From contig NZ_AYJW01000006.1 in assembly GCF_000497205.1 (NCBI RefSeq), forward strand, positions 1 to 64,000: a stretch of 64,000 nt of DNA. The letters run 5' to 3'. Shown piece after piece: positions 39,141 to 48,407 of this stretch. Each line of letters begins with the position of its first letter. Position 1 is the first letter of the stretch. This DNA comes from Saccharopolyspora rectivirgula DSM 43747. GTDB lineage: Bacteria; Actinomycetota; Actinomycetes; Mycobacteriales; Pseudonocardiaceae. The notes beneath the pieces are model-generated. The model made no database searches, was not told the DNA's origin, and saw only the letters and a list, made by a program, of their open reading frames with translations. The position numbers and the translations under genes are program-made.

Positions 39141-40637
39141 TCAGCTGCGGCCGCAGGCCCGGACCCGGCGGATGGCTTCCGGGACCGCCCGCAGCACCCC
39201 GGACGCCCCGGTCGGCGCGCCCGGCGCCCCGCCGGCGGCGATCTCCGCGGCCAGGGTGTGCACGTAGGCGGCGTAACCGCAGGCCAGCCACGGATCGATG
39301 CCGGCGGCCAGCAGCGCCCCGATCAAGCCGGAGAGCACGTCCCCGGAGCCGGCGGTGGCCAGCCAAGCGTGCGGTGAGTGGTTGACCAGCACCCGCCCGT
39401 CCGGGGCGGCGATCAGGGTGGTGTTGCCCTTCAGCAGCAGCACCGCGTTGAACCGCTCGGCGACTTCCCGGGCCTTGGCGACCCGGTCGGGCCCGGGCTT
39501 CTCCCTCACCAGCCGGGCGAACTCCCCCTCGTGCGGGGTGAGCACCAGCGGGGTGTCCGGGTCCCGGGCGTCCCACAACGTCGGGTCGCTGCTCAGCAGG
39601 GTGATCGAGTCGGCGTCGGCGCACACGGGGTGGCCGTCCTCGAGGATCCCGGCCAGCACGTCCCGGCCGCTGGCCCCGGTGCCGATGCCCGGGCCCACCA
39701 CCCACGCCTGCACCCGTCCGGCGTCCCCGACCGAACCGGTGGCCACCACCTCCGGCCAGTGCGACCGCACCAGGTCGGCGACCGGACCGGCGTAGCGCAC
39801 CATGCCCGCTTTGGCCTGCACAGCAGCGCCGGCGGCCAGCACCGCGGCCCCCGGGAAGCGGGCCGACCCGGCGGCGATCCCCACGATCCCCTGGGTGTAC
39901 TTGTTGTCCTCCGGGCCGGGAACCGGCCAGTTCGCCCCCACGTCCGCCGCCTCCAGCAGGTGCAGCTCGGGGTCGTCGAGGTGCCCGTCGAGCCCGATGT
40001 CGACCACCTCGGTGCGCCCGCAGTGGGCGGCGGCGGGGGTCAGCACGTGAGCGGGCTTGTAGCCGCCGAACGTGACGGTCACGTCGGCGTCGATCGCGGC
40101 GCCCTCGACCGCCCCGGTCAGCGGGTCCACCCCGCTGGGCAGGTCCACCGAGACGACGGGGACGTCGATGCGGCGGGCCAGCTCGGCGGCCACCGGGCGC
40201 AGCCCACCGCGGGCGGACAACCCGACGATGCCGTCGACCACCACGTCGGCCCGGTCGAGCGCCCCCGCGGCCTGGGCACCCACCCCCGCGGTGTCCGCGT
40301 GCTCGTCCTGGGCCGGCACGGCCCGCCCCCCGCTGCGGCGCAGCGCGGCCAACCCCGCCGGGTGCGCTTTCTCCGGAGCCAGCAGGACAGCGGTGACGCC
40401 CGCTCCGCGGCGGCGCAGGAAGTGCCCGGCCCACAGGGCGTCTCCCCCGTTGTTGCCGGCGCCCACCAGCAAGGTGACGTGGCGACCGGCCACTCCTCCG
40501 GTGCGCTCCTCGAGGACCTGGGCGGTGTGGACCGCGACCGCGTAGGCGGCCCGACGCATGACCTGCGGTTCCGGTACCCGGGTGAACAGCCGGTCTTCGG
40601 CGGCGCGGATCTGCTCCGGGGTCCACACTCCTAGCAT
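39141..40637 (-). CDS. nnr: bifunctional NAD(P)HX epimerase/dehydratase
   Basis: A 498-residue fusion that repairs hydrated NAD(P)H. The N-terminal YjeF_N epimerase (1 to about 210) has LLVGAGNNGGDALW and VDLPSGVDPLTG. The C-terminal ribokinase-like, ADP-dependent dehydratase (about 225-498) has the GPGIGTGASG region, LTPHEGEF, LLKGNTTLI and TAGSGDVLSGLIGALL. AGGAGG precedes ATG 40637. Confidence 0.95.
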   Translation of the reverse strand: MLGVWTPEQIRAAEDRLFTRVPEPQVMRRAAYAVAVHTAQVLEERTGGVAGRHVTLLVGAGNNGGDALWAGHFLRRRGAGVTAVLLAPEKAHPAGLAALRRSGGRAVPAQDEHADTAGVGAQAAGALDRADVVVDGIVGLSARGGLRPVAAELARRIDVPVVSVDLPSGVDPLTGAVEGAAIDADVTVTFGGYKPAHVLTPAAAHCGRTEVVDIGLDGHLDDPELHLLEAADVGANWPVPGPEDNKYTQGIVGIAAGSARFPGAAVLAAGAAVQAKAGMVRYAGPVADLVRSHWPEVVATGSVGDAGRVQAWVVGPGIGTGASGRDVLAGILEDGHPVCADADSITLLSSDPTLWDARDPDTPLVLTPHEGEFARLVREKPGPDRVAKAREVAERFNAVLLLKGNTTLIAAPDGRVLVNHSPHAWLATAGSGDVLSGLIGALLAAGIDPWLACGYAAYVHTLAAEIAAGGAPGAPTGASGVLRAVPEAIRRVRACGRS

Positions 40638-40754
40638 CTGCTTCCTCCTGGCTGTGGTGCGGCCGGAACGAACTCCGGTCTGCTGTTCTCGGAAGACGAC
40701 CAGCGGTGCCGGGAACTCTAGCGAGTCCCGTCCGGGGCGGAGCGGACCGCCGGT

Positions 40755-41126
40755 TCAGCGGCGTTCCGCGACGACGAAGGCGACGGCGGCACCTGCGTCG
40801 TGGGTGAGCGAAACGTGCCACGCGCTGACCCCGCGCTCGGCGGCCACCTGGGCCAACCGCCCGCCGATCCGCAGCTCCGGTCTTCCCCCGGGCCCGCTGA
40901 CGACCTCGCAATCGGCGAGCCGGTAACCAGCGGGGGCCCCGACCGCTTTGGCGGCGGCTTCCTTGGCGGCGAACCGGGCCGCCAAGGAAGCGGTGGAGCG
41001 GGGTTGGCCGTCCGGGCCGGCGCGTTCAGCCGGGGTGAACAGCCGCTCGGCGAGCGCGGGCGTGCGCCGCAGGGCCGCGGCGAACCGGCTGATCGAGACC
41101 AGGTCCGTGCCGATGCCGACGATCAT
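40755..41126 (-). CDS. acpS: holo-[acyl-carrier-protein] synthase
   Basis: A 123-residue phosphopantetheinyl transferase that activates [17 protein letters not shown] carries the metal-binding Asp, and [14 protein letters not shown] the Glu/Lys motif; [15 protein letters not shown] ends the fold. Lies 28 nt after glmS. Confidence 0.96.
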   Translation of the reverse strand: MIVGIGTDLVSISRFAAALRRTPALAERLFTPAERAGPDGQPRSTASLAARFAAKEAAAKAVGAPAGYRLADCEVVSGPGGRPELRIGGRLAQVAAERGVSAWHVSLTHDAGAAVAFVVAERR

Positions 41127-41153
41127 CCGGTGCTCTCCGGGACGAGCACCGGC

Positions 41154-43016
41154 TCACTCGACGGTGACGGACTTGGCGAGGTTGCGCGGCTTGTCCACGT
41201 CGTACCCGCGGCCCCGGGCCACCTCGGCCGCCAGGACCTGCAGCGGCACGGTGGAGACCAGCGGCTGCAGCAGGGTGGGCACCTGGGGCACGGTGATCAG
41301 CTCGTCGGCGAACGGCCGGACCGTCTCGTCGCCCTCCTCGGCGATGACGATGGTGCGGGCGCCGCGCGCCTGGATCTCGCGGATGTTGGACACCATCTTG
41401 GCGTGCAGCAGGGCCCGCCCGGTCGGCGACGGCATCACGACCACCACCGGCAGGTCGTCCTCGATCAGCGCGATCGGGCCGTGCTTGAGCTCGCCCGCGG
41501 CGAACCCCTCGGCGTGCATGTAGGCCAGCTCCTTGAGCTTGAGCGCGCCTTCCAGCGCCACCGGGTAGCCGACGTGCCGGCCGAGGAACAGGACCGCCTT
41601 GGCGTCCACCAGCTCGTGCCCGATCCGGCGCATCTGCTCCACTGTGGAGAGGGTCTTGCGGACGGCCTCGGGCATCTGGGCCAGCTCGTCGAACTCGCGG
41701 GCGACTTCGTCGGCGTACTTGGTGCCCCGGGCCTGCGCCAGGGCCAGGCCCACCAGGTAGTTCGCGGCCACCTGGGCGAGGAAGGTCTTGGTCGCGGCCA
41801 CCCCGATCTCCGGGCCGGCGTGCGTGTAGAGCACGGCGTCGGACTCGCGGGGGATCTGCGCACCGTTGGTGTTGCAGATGGCCAGGACCCGGGCCCGCTG
41901 GGAGCGGGCGTGCCGGACCGCCTCCAGGGTGTCGGCGGTCTCCCCGGACTGGGAGATCGCCACCACCAGGGTGTCCCGGCCGAGCACCGGGTCGCGGTAC
42001 CGGAATTCGCTGGCCAGCTCCACCTCGACCGGGATGCGGCACCAGTGCTCGATGGCGTACTTGGCGACCAGCCCGGCGTGGTAGGCGGTCCCGCAGGCCA
42101 CCACGAACACCTTGTCCACGTCCCGCAGGTCCTGCTCGGTGAGCCGGAGCTCGTCGAGCACGACCCGGCCGTCGGCGTAGTGGCCGCGCAGGGTGTTCTG
42201 CAGCGCCTCCGGCTGCTCCTCGATCTCCTTGAGCATGAAGTAGTCGTGGCCGCCCTTCTCCGCCGCGGAGAGGTCCCAGTCGACGGTGAACGGCTTGCCG
42301 ACGGCTTCCGCACCGGAGAAGTCGGTGATCTCGTACCCGTCGGCGGTGATGGTCACGACCTGGTCCTGGCCGAGTTCCACGGCCTGCCGGGTGTGCTCGA
42401 TGAACGCGGCGACATCGGAGGCCACGAAGTTCTCCCCGGAACCGACCCCCACCACCAGCGGGGAGTTGCGCCGCGCCGCCACCACCTTGTCCGGTTCGTC
42501 GGCGTGGGTGACGACGAGGGTGAAGGCCCCTTCCAGGCGCCGGGCCACGGCGCGCACGCTGGCCGGCAGATCGCCCGCGGTCCGACCGGACTCGTAGGCA
42601 CGGGCGATGAGATGAGCCGCGGTTTCGGTGTCGGTTTCGCTGGCCATCTCCACGCCGTCCGCCTCCAGCTCGGCGCGCAGCTCGGCGAAGTTCTCGATGA
42701 TGCCGTTGTGGACCACCGCGAGCTTGCCGCTGGCGTCCCGGTGCGGGTGGGCGTTCCGGTCGTTCGGGGCACCGTGCGTGGCCCACCGGGTGTGCCCCAT
42801 GCCACTGTGCCCGGCGAACTTCTCCGCCTCGACCTCACCGAGCCGCTTCTCGAGGTTGGACAGCGCGCCGGCCGCGCGTTCCACGGCCAGGCCGCCCTGT
42901 CCGTCCAGCAACGCCACGCCCGCGGAGTCGTAGCCGCGGTACTCGAGTCGTCGCAGGCCGTTCAGGACGACGTCGAGGGCCTGCCGATGTCCTACATAAC
43001 CAACGATGCCGCACAC
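41154..43016 (-). CDS. glmS: glutamine-fructose-6-phosphate aminotransferase
   Basis: A 620-residue enzyme that makes glucosamine-6-phosphate, the entry to UDP-GlcNAc. GTG 43016 is the start because the next codon encodes the N-terminal catalytic Cys (CGIVGYVG); the frame is open further upstream but would bury this Cys. The glutaminase domain (1 to about 240) includes LEYRGYDSAGVA and GHTRWATHG; two SIS domains follow (ACGTAYHAG, SQSGETADTLEAV). The C-terminus PRNLAKSVTVE is canonical. No glmS ribozyme is expected or seen. Confidence 0.97.
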   Translation of the reverse strand: MCGIVGYVGHRQALDVVLNGLRRLEYRGYDSAGVALLDGQGGLAVERAAGALSNLEKRLGEVEAEKFAGHSGMGHTRWATHGAPNDRNAHPHRDASGKLAVVHNGIIENFAELRAELEADGVEMASETDTETAAHLIARAYESGRTAGDLPASVRAVARRLEGAFTLVVTHADEPDKVVAARRNSPLVVGVGSGENFVASDVAAFIEHTRQAVELGQDQVVTITADGYEITDFSGAEAVGKPFTVDWDLSAAEKGGHDYFMLKEIEEQPEALQNTLRGHYADGRVVLDELRLTEQDLRDVDKVFVVACGTAYHAGLVAKYAIEHWCRIPVEVELASEFRYRDPVLGRDTLVVAISQSGETADTLEAVRHARSQRARVLAICNTNGAQIPRESDAVLYTHAGPEIGVAATKTFLAQVAANYLVGLALAQARGTKYADEVAREFDELAQMPEAVRKTLSTVEQMRRIGHELVDAKAVLFLGRHVGYPVALEGALKLKELAYMHAEGFAAGELKHGPIALIEDDLPVVVVMPSPTGRALLHAKMVSNIREIQARGARTIVIAEEGDETVRPFADELITVPQVPTLLQPLVSTVPLQVLAAEVARGRGYDVDKPRNLAKSVTVE

Positions 43017-43152
43017 CCCGCCCAGCGTAGCTACCTCTCTTGGTCTGAACCTCCGGAGGAGGCGGCGCGGGGGCGCGAACCAAGCAGCCGGGGGATGGGC
43101 TGGCCGGAGGCCGCCGGTCCCGATCGGCACCACCGGCGGCCTCCGCACCGCC

Positions 43153-44043
43153 TCAGTCGCGCAGCCGCAGGGCGCGCAGCGCGTTCTCCTTGTAGATCAG
43201 CGGCTTGACGTCGTCCTTGATCTCCAGCTTGGCGAAATCGGCGAACCACCGGTCCGGCTGGATGACCGGGAAGTCGGAGCCGAACAGCACCTTGTGCCGC
43301 AGCATCGAGTTGGCGGCCCGCACCAGCTGCGGCGGGAAGTACTTCGGCGACCAGCCGGACAAGTCGATGTAGACGTTGCTCTTGTGGGTGGCGATGGAGA
43401 TCGCCTCGTCCTGCCAGGGGACTGACGGGTGCGCCATGATGATGGTCAGTTCGGGGAAGTCGGCGGCGACGTCGTCGAGCAGCATCGGGTCGGAGTAGCG
43501 CAGTTTGATGCCGTGCCCGCCGGGCAGCCCGGCGCCGATCCCGGTCTGGCCGGTGTGGAACAGCGCCGGCACCCCGTGCTCGGCGATCGCCTCGTACAGC
43601 GGGTAGAACCTGCGGTCGTTGGGTTCGAACCCCTGCAGGCTGGGGTGGAACTTGAAGCCGCGCACCCCGTGCTGTTCGACCAGCTGGTGCACGCGGCGCA
43701 CCGCCGCGGCTCCCCGCCACGGGTCCACCGAGCCGAACGGGATGAGGACGTCGTTGTTCCGGGCCGCGCCTTCGGCGATCTCGACCACCGAGTTGGGCGG
43801 GTGCCCGGTGGCGGTCTCGCAGTCCACGGTGAACACGACGGCGGCCATGCCGCGCTCGCGGTAGTGCTGCGCGATGGCGTCCAGCGACGGGGTGCGCTCG
43901 GCCCCGGACTTGAAGTACTTCTCCGAGGCCGCCATCAGCTCGTCGTCGAGCGAGCGGTGGCCGCTGCTGTCGATCTCCACGTGGGTGTGCACGTCGAGGG
44001 CGGTGATCGCGTCGAAGTCGACGGCGCACTGGTACTTGCTCAT
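43153..44043 (-). CDS. amidohydrolase_2 family metal-dependent hydrolase/decarboxylase
   Basis: A 296-residue TIM-barrel protein of the ACMSD-like amidohydrolase_2 family. DVHTHVEID at the N-terminus supplies metal-binding His residues; GFKFHPSLQGF, LFHTGQTG, IIMAHPSVPW and the Asp in FGSDFPVIQPD complete the site. Such enzymes decarboxylate or hydrate aromatic-breakdown acids. Its ATG overlaps the SDR gene's stop by 1 nt, so the two form an operon. Exact substrate unknown. Confidence 0.87.
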   Translation of the reverse strand: MSKYQCAVDFDAITALDVHTHVEIDSSGHRSLDDELMAASEKYFKSGAERTPSLDAIAQHYRERGMAAVVFTVDCETATGHPPNSVVEIAEGAARNNDVLIPFGSVDPWRGAAAVRRVHQLVEQHGVRGFKFHPSLQGFEPNDRRFYPLYEAIAEHGVPALFHTGQTGIGAGLPGGHGIKLRYSDPMLLDDVAADFPELTIIMAHPSVPWQDEAISIATHKSNVYIDLSGWSPKYFPPQLVRAANSMLRHKVLFGSDFPVIQPDRWFADFAKLEIKDDVKPLIYKENALRALRLRD

Positions 44044-44951
44044 CAGGACCTCACTTCGGCGGGCAGTTGTTCACCGACGCTCTGCCGGTGCTCGTGGAAC
44101 CGGTGTTGCCATTCCGCGGCGATCGCTTCGGCGCTCCAGCCGCCGTCCCGGTAGGACTGCACCACCACGTCCGGGTGACTCCACAGGCTCAGCCGGTCAC
44201 CGCCGATGCCGATGGCTTGCCCGGTGATCTCCCCGGCCTGCTCGCTGGCGAGGAAGGACACCGCTCCGGCGGCGTCTTCCGGCGCGCCGAAACCGAGTTC
44301 CCGCCTGACCTGGGCGGGCAGCGGCTTTCCCGCCTTGAGCGCTTCGACGTGGGGCTGCAGGAACGGCACGGTTTCGGTCATCGCCGTGGCGGCCACCGGG
44401 ATCACGGCGTTGACGGTGATGCCGAACTTGGCCAGCTCCATCGCCCAGGTGCGCACCATGCCGAGGATGCCGGCCTTGGCCGCGGCGTAGTTGGTCTGCC
44501 CGAAGTTGCCGCGTTGCCCGGCGGGCGAGCCGACGCAGATGATGCGCCCGCCGCTGCCCTGCTGGCGCATCTGCACCGCGGCGGCCCGCACGCAGGTGAA
44601 GGTGCCGCGCAGGTGGACGTGCAGGACCTGGTCGAAGTCCTCGTCGGTCATCTTCCACAGGACCTTGTCGCGCAGGATTCCCGCGTTGGTGACGAGGACG
44701 TCGAGCCGTCCGTGCTCCGCGATCGCGGTGTCCACCAAGGACTGGGCTGCCTCGGCGGTGCCGACGGCGGCCGCGACGGCGCAGGCCTTCCCGCCCTGCC
44801 GGCGGAGGGCCTCGGCCGCGGATTCGGCGGTGTCCGGGTCGATGTCGTTGACCACGACCGCGGCGCCCCGGCGGGACAGTTCTTCCGCGTAGGCCAGCCC
44901 GAGTCCGCGGCCGCTCCCGGTGACGATGGCGACTTTGCCGGTCAGGTCCAT
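44043..44951 (-). CDS. short-chain dehydrogenase/reductase
   Basis: A 302-residue SDR. The cofactor motif is TGSGRGLGLAYAEE; NAGILRDK is the structural motif; the catalytic Ser is in ICVGSPAGQ and Tyr-Lys in NYAAAKAG. Asp at the end of the second strand (VVNDID) suggests NAD+. The C-terminus is longer than a minimal SDR and resembles the dehydrogenase part of HSD17B4-like multifunctional enzymes. ATG 44951 has GGGGAG upstream. It is divergent from a MarR regulator. Confidence 0.88.
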   Translation of the reverse strand: MDLTGKVAIVTGSGRGLGLAYAEELSRRGAAVVVNDIDPDTAESAAEALRRQGGKACAVAAAVGTAEAAQSLVDTAIAEHGRLDVLVTNAGILRDKVLWKMTDEDFDQVLHVHLRGTFTCVRAAAVQMRQQGSGGRIICVGSPAGQRGNFGQTNYAAAKAGILGMVRTWAMELAKFGITVNAVIPVAATAMTETVPFLQPHVEALKAGKPLPAQVRRELGFGAPEDAAGAVSFLASEQAGEITGQAIGIGGDRLSLWSHPDVVVQSYRDGGWSAEAIAAEWQHRFHEHRQSVGEQLPAEVRS

Positions 44952-45010
44952 GCTGCTGCTCCCCGGTGTCGAGTTGGTCCACGAAGCATGAGAGCATCGA
45001 TTGTGGAAAA

Positions 45011-45028
45011 ACTCAATGGTTTATGAGT
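45011..45028. promoter_or_regulatory. candidate MarR operator ACTCA-N8-TGAGT
   Basis: An inverted repeat in the AT-rich 115-nt spacer between the divergent SDR and MarR genes, about 40 nt upstream of marR. MarR-family repressors usually bind such sites in their own divergent promoter. Confidence 0.45.
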
Positions 45029-45066
45029 GCTATTGTTTTGCGTGGAACTGAACGTGGAGGTCCACC

Positions 45067-45513
45067 ATGAACGGCAAGCGCGCGCTGACCGACGACCCCG
45101 GCTTCCTGCTGTCCCGGGCCAGCGGAATGGTGGCGCGCTCGGTCAGCAAAGCACTGGCCCCGCTCGACCTGCGGGTGCGCTCGTACTCGCTCCTCGCGCT
45201 GGCGACCGAGCACCCGGAGGGCATCGCGCAGCGCCAGCTCGCCGACATCATCGGCCTGGATCCGAGCCAAGTGGTGGCCCTGGTGGACCAACTCGAAGAA
45301 CGCGGCCTGGTCGCCCGCACCGCCGCCCCCGGCGACCGCCGCACCAAGCTGGTCACCGCCACCGAAGCCGGCCGCCAGCTCTACGACGAGGCCCACGCCC
45401 GGGTGACCGAGCAGGACACCCACCACTTCAGCCAGCTCTCCCCGGCGGAACTCGAGCAGCTGGTCCGCCTGCTGCGGCAACTGGCCTACCCCGCGGAACC
45501 GGCGGCCGGCTGA
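45067..45513 (+). CDS. MarR-family transcriptional regulator
   Basis: A 148-residue winged-helix regulator. The DNA-binding core is QRQLADIIGLDPSQVVALVDQLEERGLV followed by the wing RTAAPGDRRTKLVTAT. GGAGG lies 7 nt upstream of ATG 45067. Divergent from the SDR-amidohydrolase operon and convergent with the ligase gene, it probably controls these catabolic genes. The ligand may be an aromatic acid or acyl-CoA. Confidence 0.9.
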   Translation: MNGKRALTDDPGFLLSRASGMVARSVSKALAPLDLRVRSYSLLALATEHPEGIAQRQLADIIGLDPSQVVALVDQLEERGLVARTAAPGDRRTKLVTATEAGRQLYDEAHARVTEQDTHHFSQLSPAELEQLVRLLRQLAYPAEPAAG

Positions 45514-45519
45514 GCGGCG

Positions 45520-47070
45520 TCAGCCCTCCCCGGAGCGGACCTTCCCCACCTCGCCACCGGCGAACCGCTCGCGCAGCTCGTGCTTGCGGACCTTGCCGCT
45601 GGCGGTCCGCGGCAGCTCGTCGAGCACGACGAACGACTTGGGGATCTTGTACTTGGCCAACCGCTTCCGCAGGTGCTCGACCATCTCCGCCTCGGAGACC
45701 TCTACCCCGGGCTCGAAGGTGACGGCGGCGCAGCCGACCTCCCCCCACTTGCTGTCCGGCACCCCGAAGACCGCGGCCGCGGCGACACCGGGCACGTCCA
45801 GCAGCACGGCTTCCACTTCGGCCGGGTAGATGTTCTCCCCACCCGAGATGATCATGTCCTTGATCCGGTCCACAACGGACACGAAGCCGTCCTCGTCCGG
45901 CACGCCCACGTCCCCGGAGCGGAACCAGATCCCGTCCACGAACGCGGCCTCGGTGGCCTCCGGCAACCGCCAGTACTCCCGGAGCACGTTGGGCCCGCTG
46001 ATCTGGATCTCCCCGCGCTGACCGGGAGCCACCGGGTTGCCGTTCGAATCCACCACCCGCACATCGGTGAAGAAGTGCGGCACCCCCGCGGTCCCGACCT
46101 TGCGCTCCACCTCGTCGGGAACGAGGATCAACGCCCCCGGACCGGTCTCGGTGAGCCCGTACCCCTGGCACAACCGCACACCCCGCTCCAGATAGGTGCG
46201 CAGGGTCCGCGGCGGCACCGGAGCGGCGGCGACGATCACCCGGCGCAACGACGACAAGTCCGCCCCCGGCCAATCCGGGTGCGAGCTGAGCGCGTCCAAC
46301 ATGGTCGGCACGCCGAAGGTGAAGGTCACCTTCTCGCGCTGCACCAAGTGCAGCACCCGCCCCGGGTCGAAGCGCTCCTCGATGTGCACCCGCCCGCCTT
46401 TGAGCAAAGTGGGCAGCGACATGAAGTTGAGCGCCGCGGTGTGGAACAGCGGAGCGCACACCAGGGTCACTTCATCGCTGGTCAAGTCCAGGTCGACGAT
46501 GGGGTTGAGCGCCGCGAAGGTGACGTTCCCGTGGGTCAGCACCACCCCTTTGGGGCGCCCCGTGGTGCCGGAGGTGTACATGACCAGGCACGGGTCCTCG
46601 TGGTCGACCGGCACGTCCAACCGGCCGGTGCCCGCCTCGGCGATCAGCTCCTCGTACCCGGCACCGGCACTGGGATCGCCGATCACCACCGGAACCGGAT
46701 CGCCGGCCTGAGCCGCGGCCTCGGTCGCCGTCCCACCCGCTTCCGCCGAGTGGATCAGCACCGACGCCCCCGAATCGCGCAGCGCGAACGCCACCTCCGG
46801 CGCGGTCAGCCGGCTGTTGAGCGGGACGAAGACGGCCCCGAGCAGCCCGCAGGCGAACAGCACCTCCAGGTAGGCGGGGTGGTTCGCGCTGAACAGGGCG
46901 ACCCGATCCCCCTTGCCCACCCCCAGGCCGCGCAGCGCGTGAGCGAGTCGGGTGACCCGCTCGGCGAGCTCGGCATAGGTCCAGCTCTGCTCTCGGAAAC
47001 TGATCGCGACCCGCTCCGGGCTCAGGCGAGCCCGCCGGTACGGCCAGGACCCCACACCTTGGTTGTGCAT
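45520..47070 (-). CDS. acyl-CoA synthetase, AMP-forming (FadD-like)
   Basis: A 516-residue adenylate-forming enzyme. The AMP-binding P-loop MYTSGTTGRPKGVVLTHG, the GYGLTETGPG motif, WFRSGDVG and the C-terminal catalytic Lys in LPRTASGKVRKHEL are present. It should activate a carboxylic acid to its CoA thioester; chain length or aromatic preference cannot be read. ATG 47070 with GGAGGAG 8 nt upstream is preferred over 47088. It is likely functional with the SDR and amidohydrolase. Confidence 0.92.
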   Translation of the reverse strand: MHNQGVGSWPYRRARLSPERVAISFREQSWTYAELAERVTRLAHALRGLGVGKGDRVALFSANHPAYLEVLFACGLLGAVFVPLNSRLTAPEVAFALRDSGASVLIHSAEAGGTATEAAAQAGDPVPVVIGDPSAGAGYEELIAEAGTGRLDVPVDHEDPCLVMYTSGTTGRPKGVVLTHGNVTFAALNPIVDLDLTSDEVTLVCAPLFHTAALNFMSLPTLLKGGRVHIEERFDPGRVLHLVQREKVTFTFGVPTMLDALSSHPDWPGADLSSLRRVIVAAAPVPPRTLRTYLERGVRLCQGYGLTETGPGALILVPDEVERKVGTAGVPHFFTDVRVVDSNGNPVAPGQRGEIQISGPNVLREYWRLPEATEAAFVDGIWFRSGDVGVPDEDGFVSVVDRIKDMIISGGENIYPAEVEAVLLDVPGVAAAAVFGVPDSKWGEVGCAAVTFEPGVEVSEAEMVEHLRKRLAKYKIPKSFVVLDELPRTASGKVRKHELRERFAGGEVGKVRSGEG

Positions 47071-47176
47071 GAGCGACTCTCCTCCCACGGGGGCAGGCTT
47101 CGAGCAGTCCGCAGTTCACCGAGCCGGCTGGTGTTAGGTCGATCACTGAACGCAACCGGGAACATAAAAACAACAA

Positions 47177-47196
47177 TGATTGAAGTAGTCAATAAT
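47177..47196 (-). promoter_or_regulatory. AT-rich inverted repeat upstream of the acyl-CoA synthetase
   Basis: The stretch contains ATTGA-AGTAG-TCAAT in an AT-rich patch unlike its surroundings, about 110 nt upstream of the ligase start. It could be a regulator site, possibly for the neighbouring MarR protein, but similarity to the site at 45011-45028 is slight. Confidence 0.3.
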
Positions 47197-47233
47197 TAAT
47201 TCCGCCCTGCGGCAGCGGTCGGAAAACGCGGCA

Positions 47234-47278
47234 GCAAGGGAACTTTCCTGCCACCACCCGCACGGAAGTTCCCTTGCC
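47234..47278. repeat. dispersed AAGGGAACTT palindromic element, copy 2
   Basis: Arms at 47234-47248 and 47264-47278 (GCAAGGGAACTTTCC against GGAAGTTCCCTTGCC) around a 15-nt loop. It lies between two divergent genes, where a terminator is not expected, which argues that the element is not simply a terminator. Confidence 0.7.
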
Positions 47279-47432
47279 GGAACGCACCACCCGGCGGACG
47301 ACCGGCCGACAGCCCCTGCGCGCCCGCGGCAGCGGATTCGCCCTGGTCAGCGCATTCCCCCCGCACCGGAGCGACGAGCAGAGCGCACGAGCGGCCGAGT
47401 GATCACCGCACCCCGGGCACAGGTCCGCTACC

Positions 47433-48275
47433 GTGCTTTCCATGGCCCGAACTGCCAAGAAGGCTCCGCCGTTGCGGACGGTGTTCGACGAACTGTCCCG
47501 GCGCGGCCCCCACGAAGTACTGCACGGTGACCTCTCCGTGGCAGGTCTCCCGGGTCTGGTGTGCACCCCGCGCAGCGGGCTCGGCCTGCCCGCCGTCGTG
47601 TTCGGGCACGGCTGGCTGCAGCCACCCCGCCGGTACATCGGCCTGCTGCGGCACCTGGCTTCCTGGGGAATCGTCGCCGCAGCGCCCGGAACGCAACGAG
47701 GCGCGTTCGCCTCGCACCGGCTCTTCACCGCGGACCTGCGCACCGCACTGGACATCTGCGCCAACGTGCGGCTCGGCGACGGAGACATCAGCGTGGACCC
47801 GGACCGGATGGGCGCGGCCGGCCACGCGATGGGCGGCGGCTGCGCGGTGCTCGCCGCGGCCGACGATCCCCGGATCAAAGCGGTCGCCACCCTGACCCCC
47901 GCCGAGACCCGCCCGTCCGCCTTCGAAGCCGCCACCCGGGTGACCGTCCCCGGACTGCACATCGCCGCGGGGGAAGACCTGCTGGCACCGGCGGTGGCCA
48001 ACGCCCAGCCACTGACCCGCGCCTGGGGCGGCCCGGTTCAGCTGCGCACCGTCAAGAAGGCCAACCACCTCAGCTTCACCGATGGACGGCACTGGACCGA
48101 GCTGGTGCTGCACGGCAAATCGCAGCACAGCGCGCAGCGAACGGCGAAAGCCCTGCTCACCGCGTTCTTCCTGCAGCTGCTCGCCGGCGATCGGCGCGGC
48201 GCGTCGCTGCTGAGCAGCAACGTCGGCGGCAGCAAGATCGACCAGGCGCTCAGCCGCGGCGACCTGACCGGGTGA
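47433..48275 (+). CDS. dienelactone-hydrolase-like alpha/beta fold protein lacking the catalytic Ser
   Basis: A 280-residue alpha/beta hydrolase-fold protein (oxyanion region VVFGHGWLQPPRRYIG). The nucleophile elbow reads AAGHAMGGGCAV, with Ala where GHSMGG is expected; the Ala codon GCG is one base from the Ser codon TCG. The later acidic GEDLLAP and His in KANHLSFTD are kept. By position it matches Rv3438 of M. tuberculosis, a conserved gene beside glmS and glmM. Starts at GTG 47433, or ATG 47442. Either a pseudoenzyme or a protein using another nucleophile. Confidence 0.8.
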   Translation: MLSMARTAKKAPPLRTVFDELSRRGPHEVLHGDLSVAGLPGLVCTPRSGLGLPAVVFGHGWLQPPRRYIGLLRHLASWGIVAAAPGTQRGAFASHRLFTADLRTALDICANVRLGDGDISVDPDRMGAAGHAMGGGCAVLAAADDPRIKAVATLTPAETRPSAFEAATRVTVPGLHIAAGEDLLAPAVANAQPLTRAWGGPVQLRTVKKANHLSFTDGRHWTELVLHGKSQHSAQRTAKALLTAFFLQLLAGDRRGASLLSSNVGGSKIDQALSRGDLTG

Positions 48276-48306
48276 CCGACCGCACCAGCCACCGGACCGG
48301 CAAAAA

Positions 48307-48350
48307 GCAAGGGAACTTCCCTGCCTCTTCCGACAGGAAAGTTCCCTTGC
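48307..48350. repeat. dispersed AAGGGAACTT palindromic element, copy 3
   Basis: Arms at 48307-48323 and 48334-48350 (17 nt, one mismatch) around a 10-nt loop, between two convergent genes. Here it could serve as a bidirectional terminator. Confidence 0.75.
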
Positions 48351-48407
48351 TCCGGTCTTCGCGTTCCACCAGCCGCCGGCGGGGCGGGCGACGCCCGCAC
48401 CGGGCGT

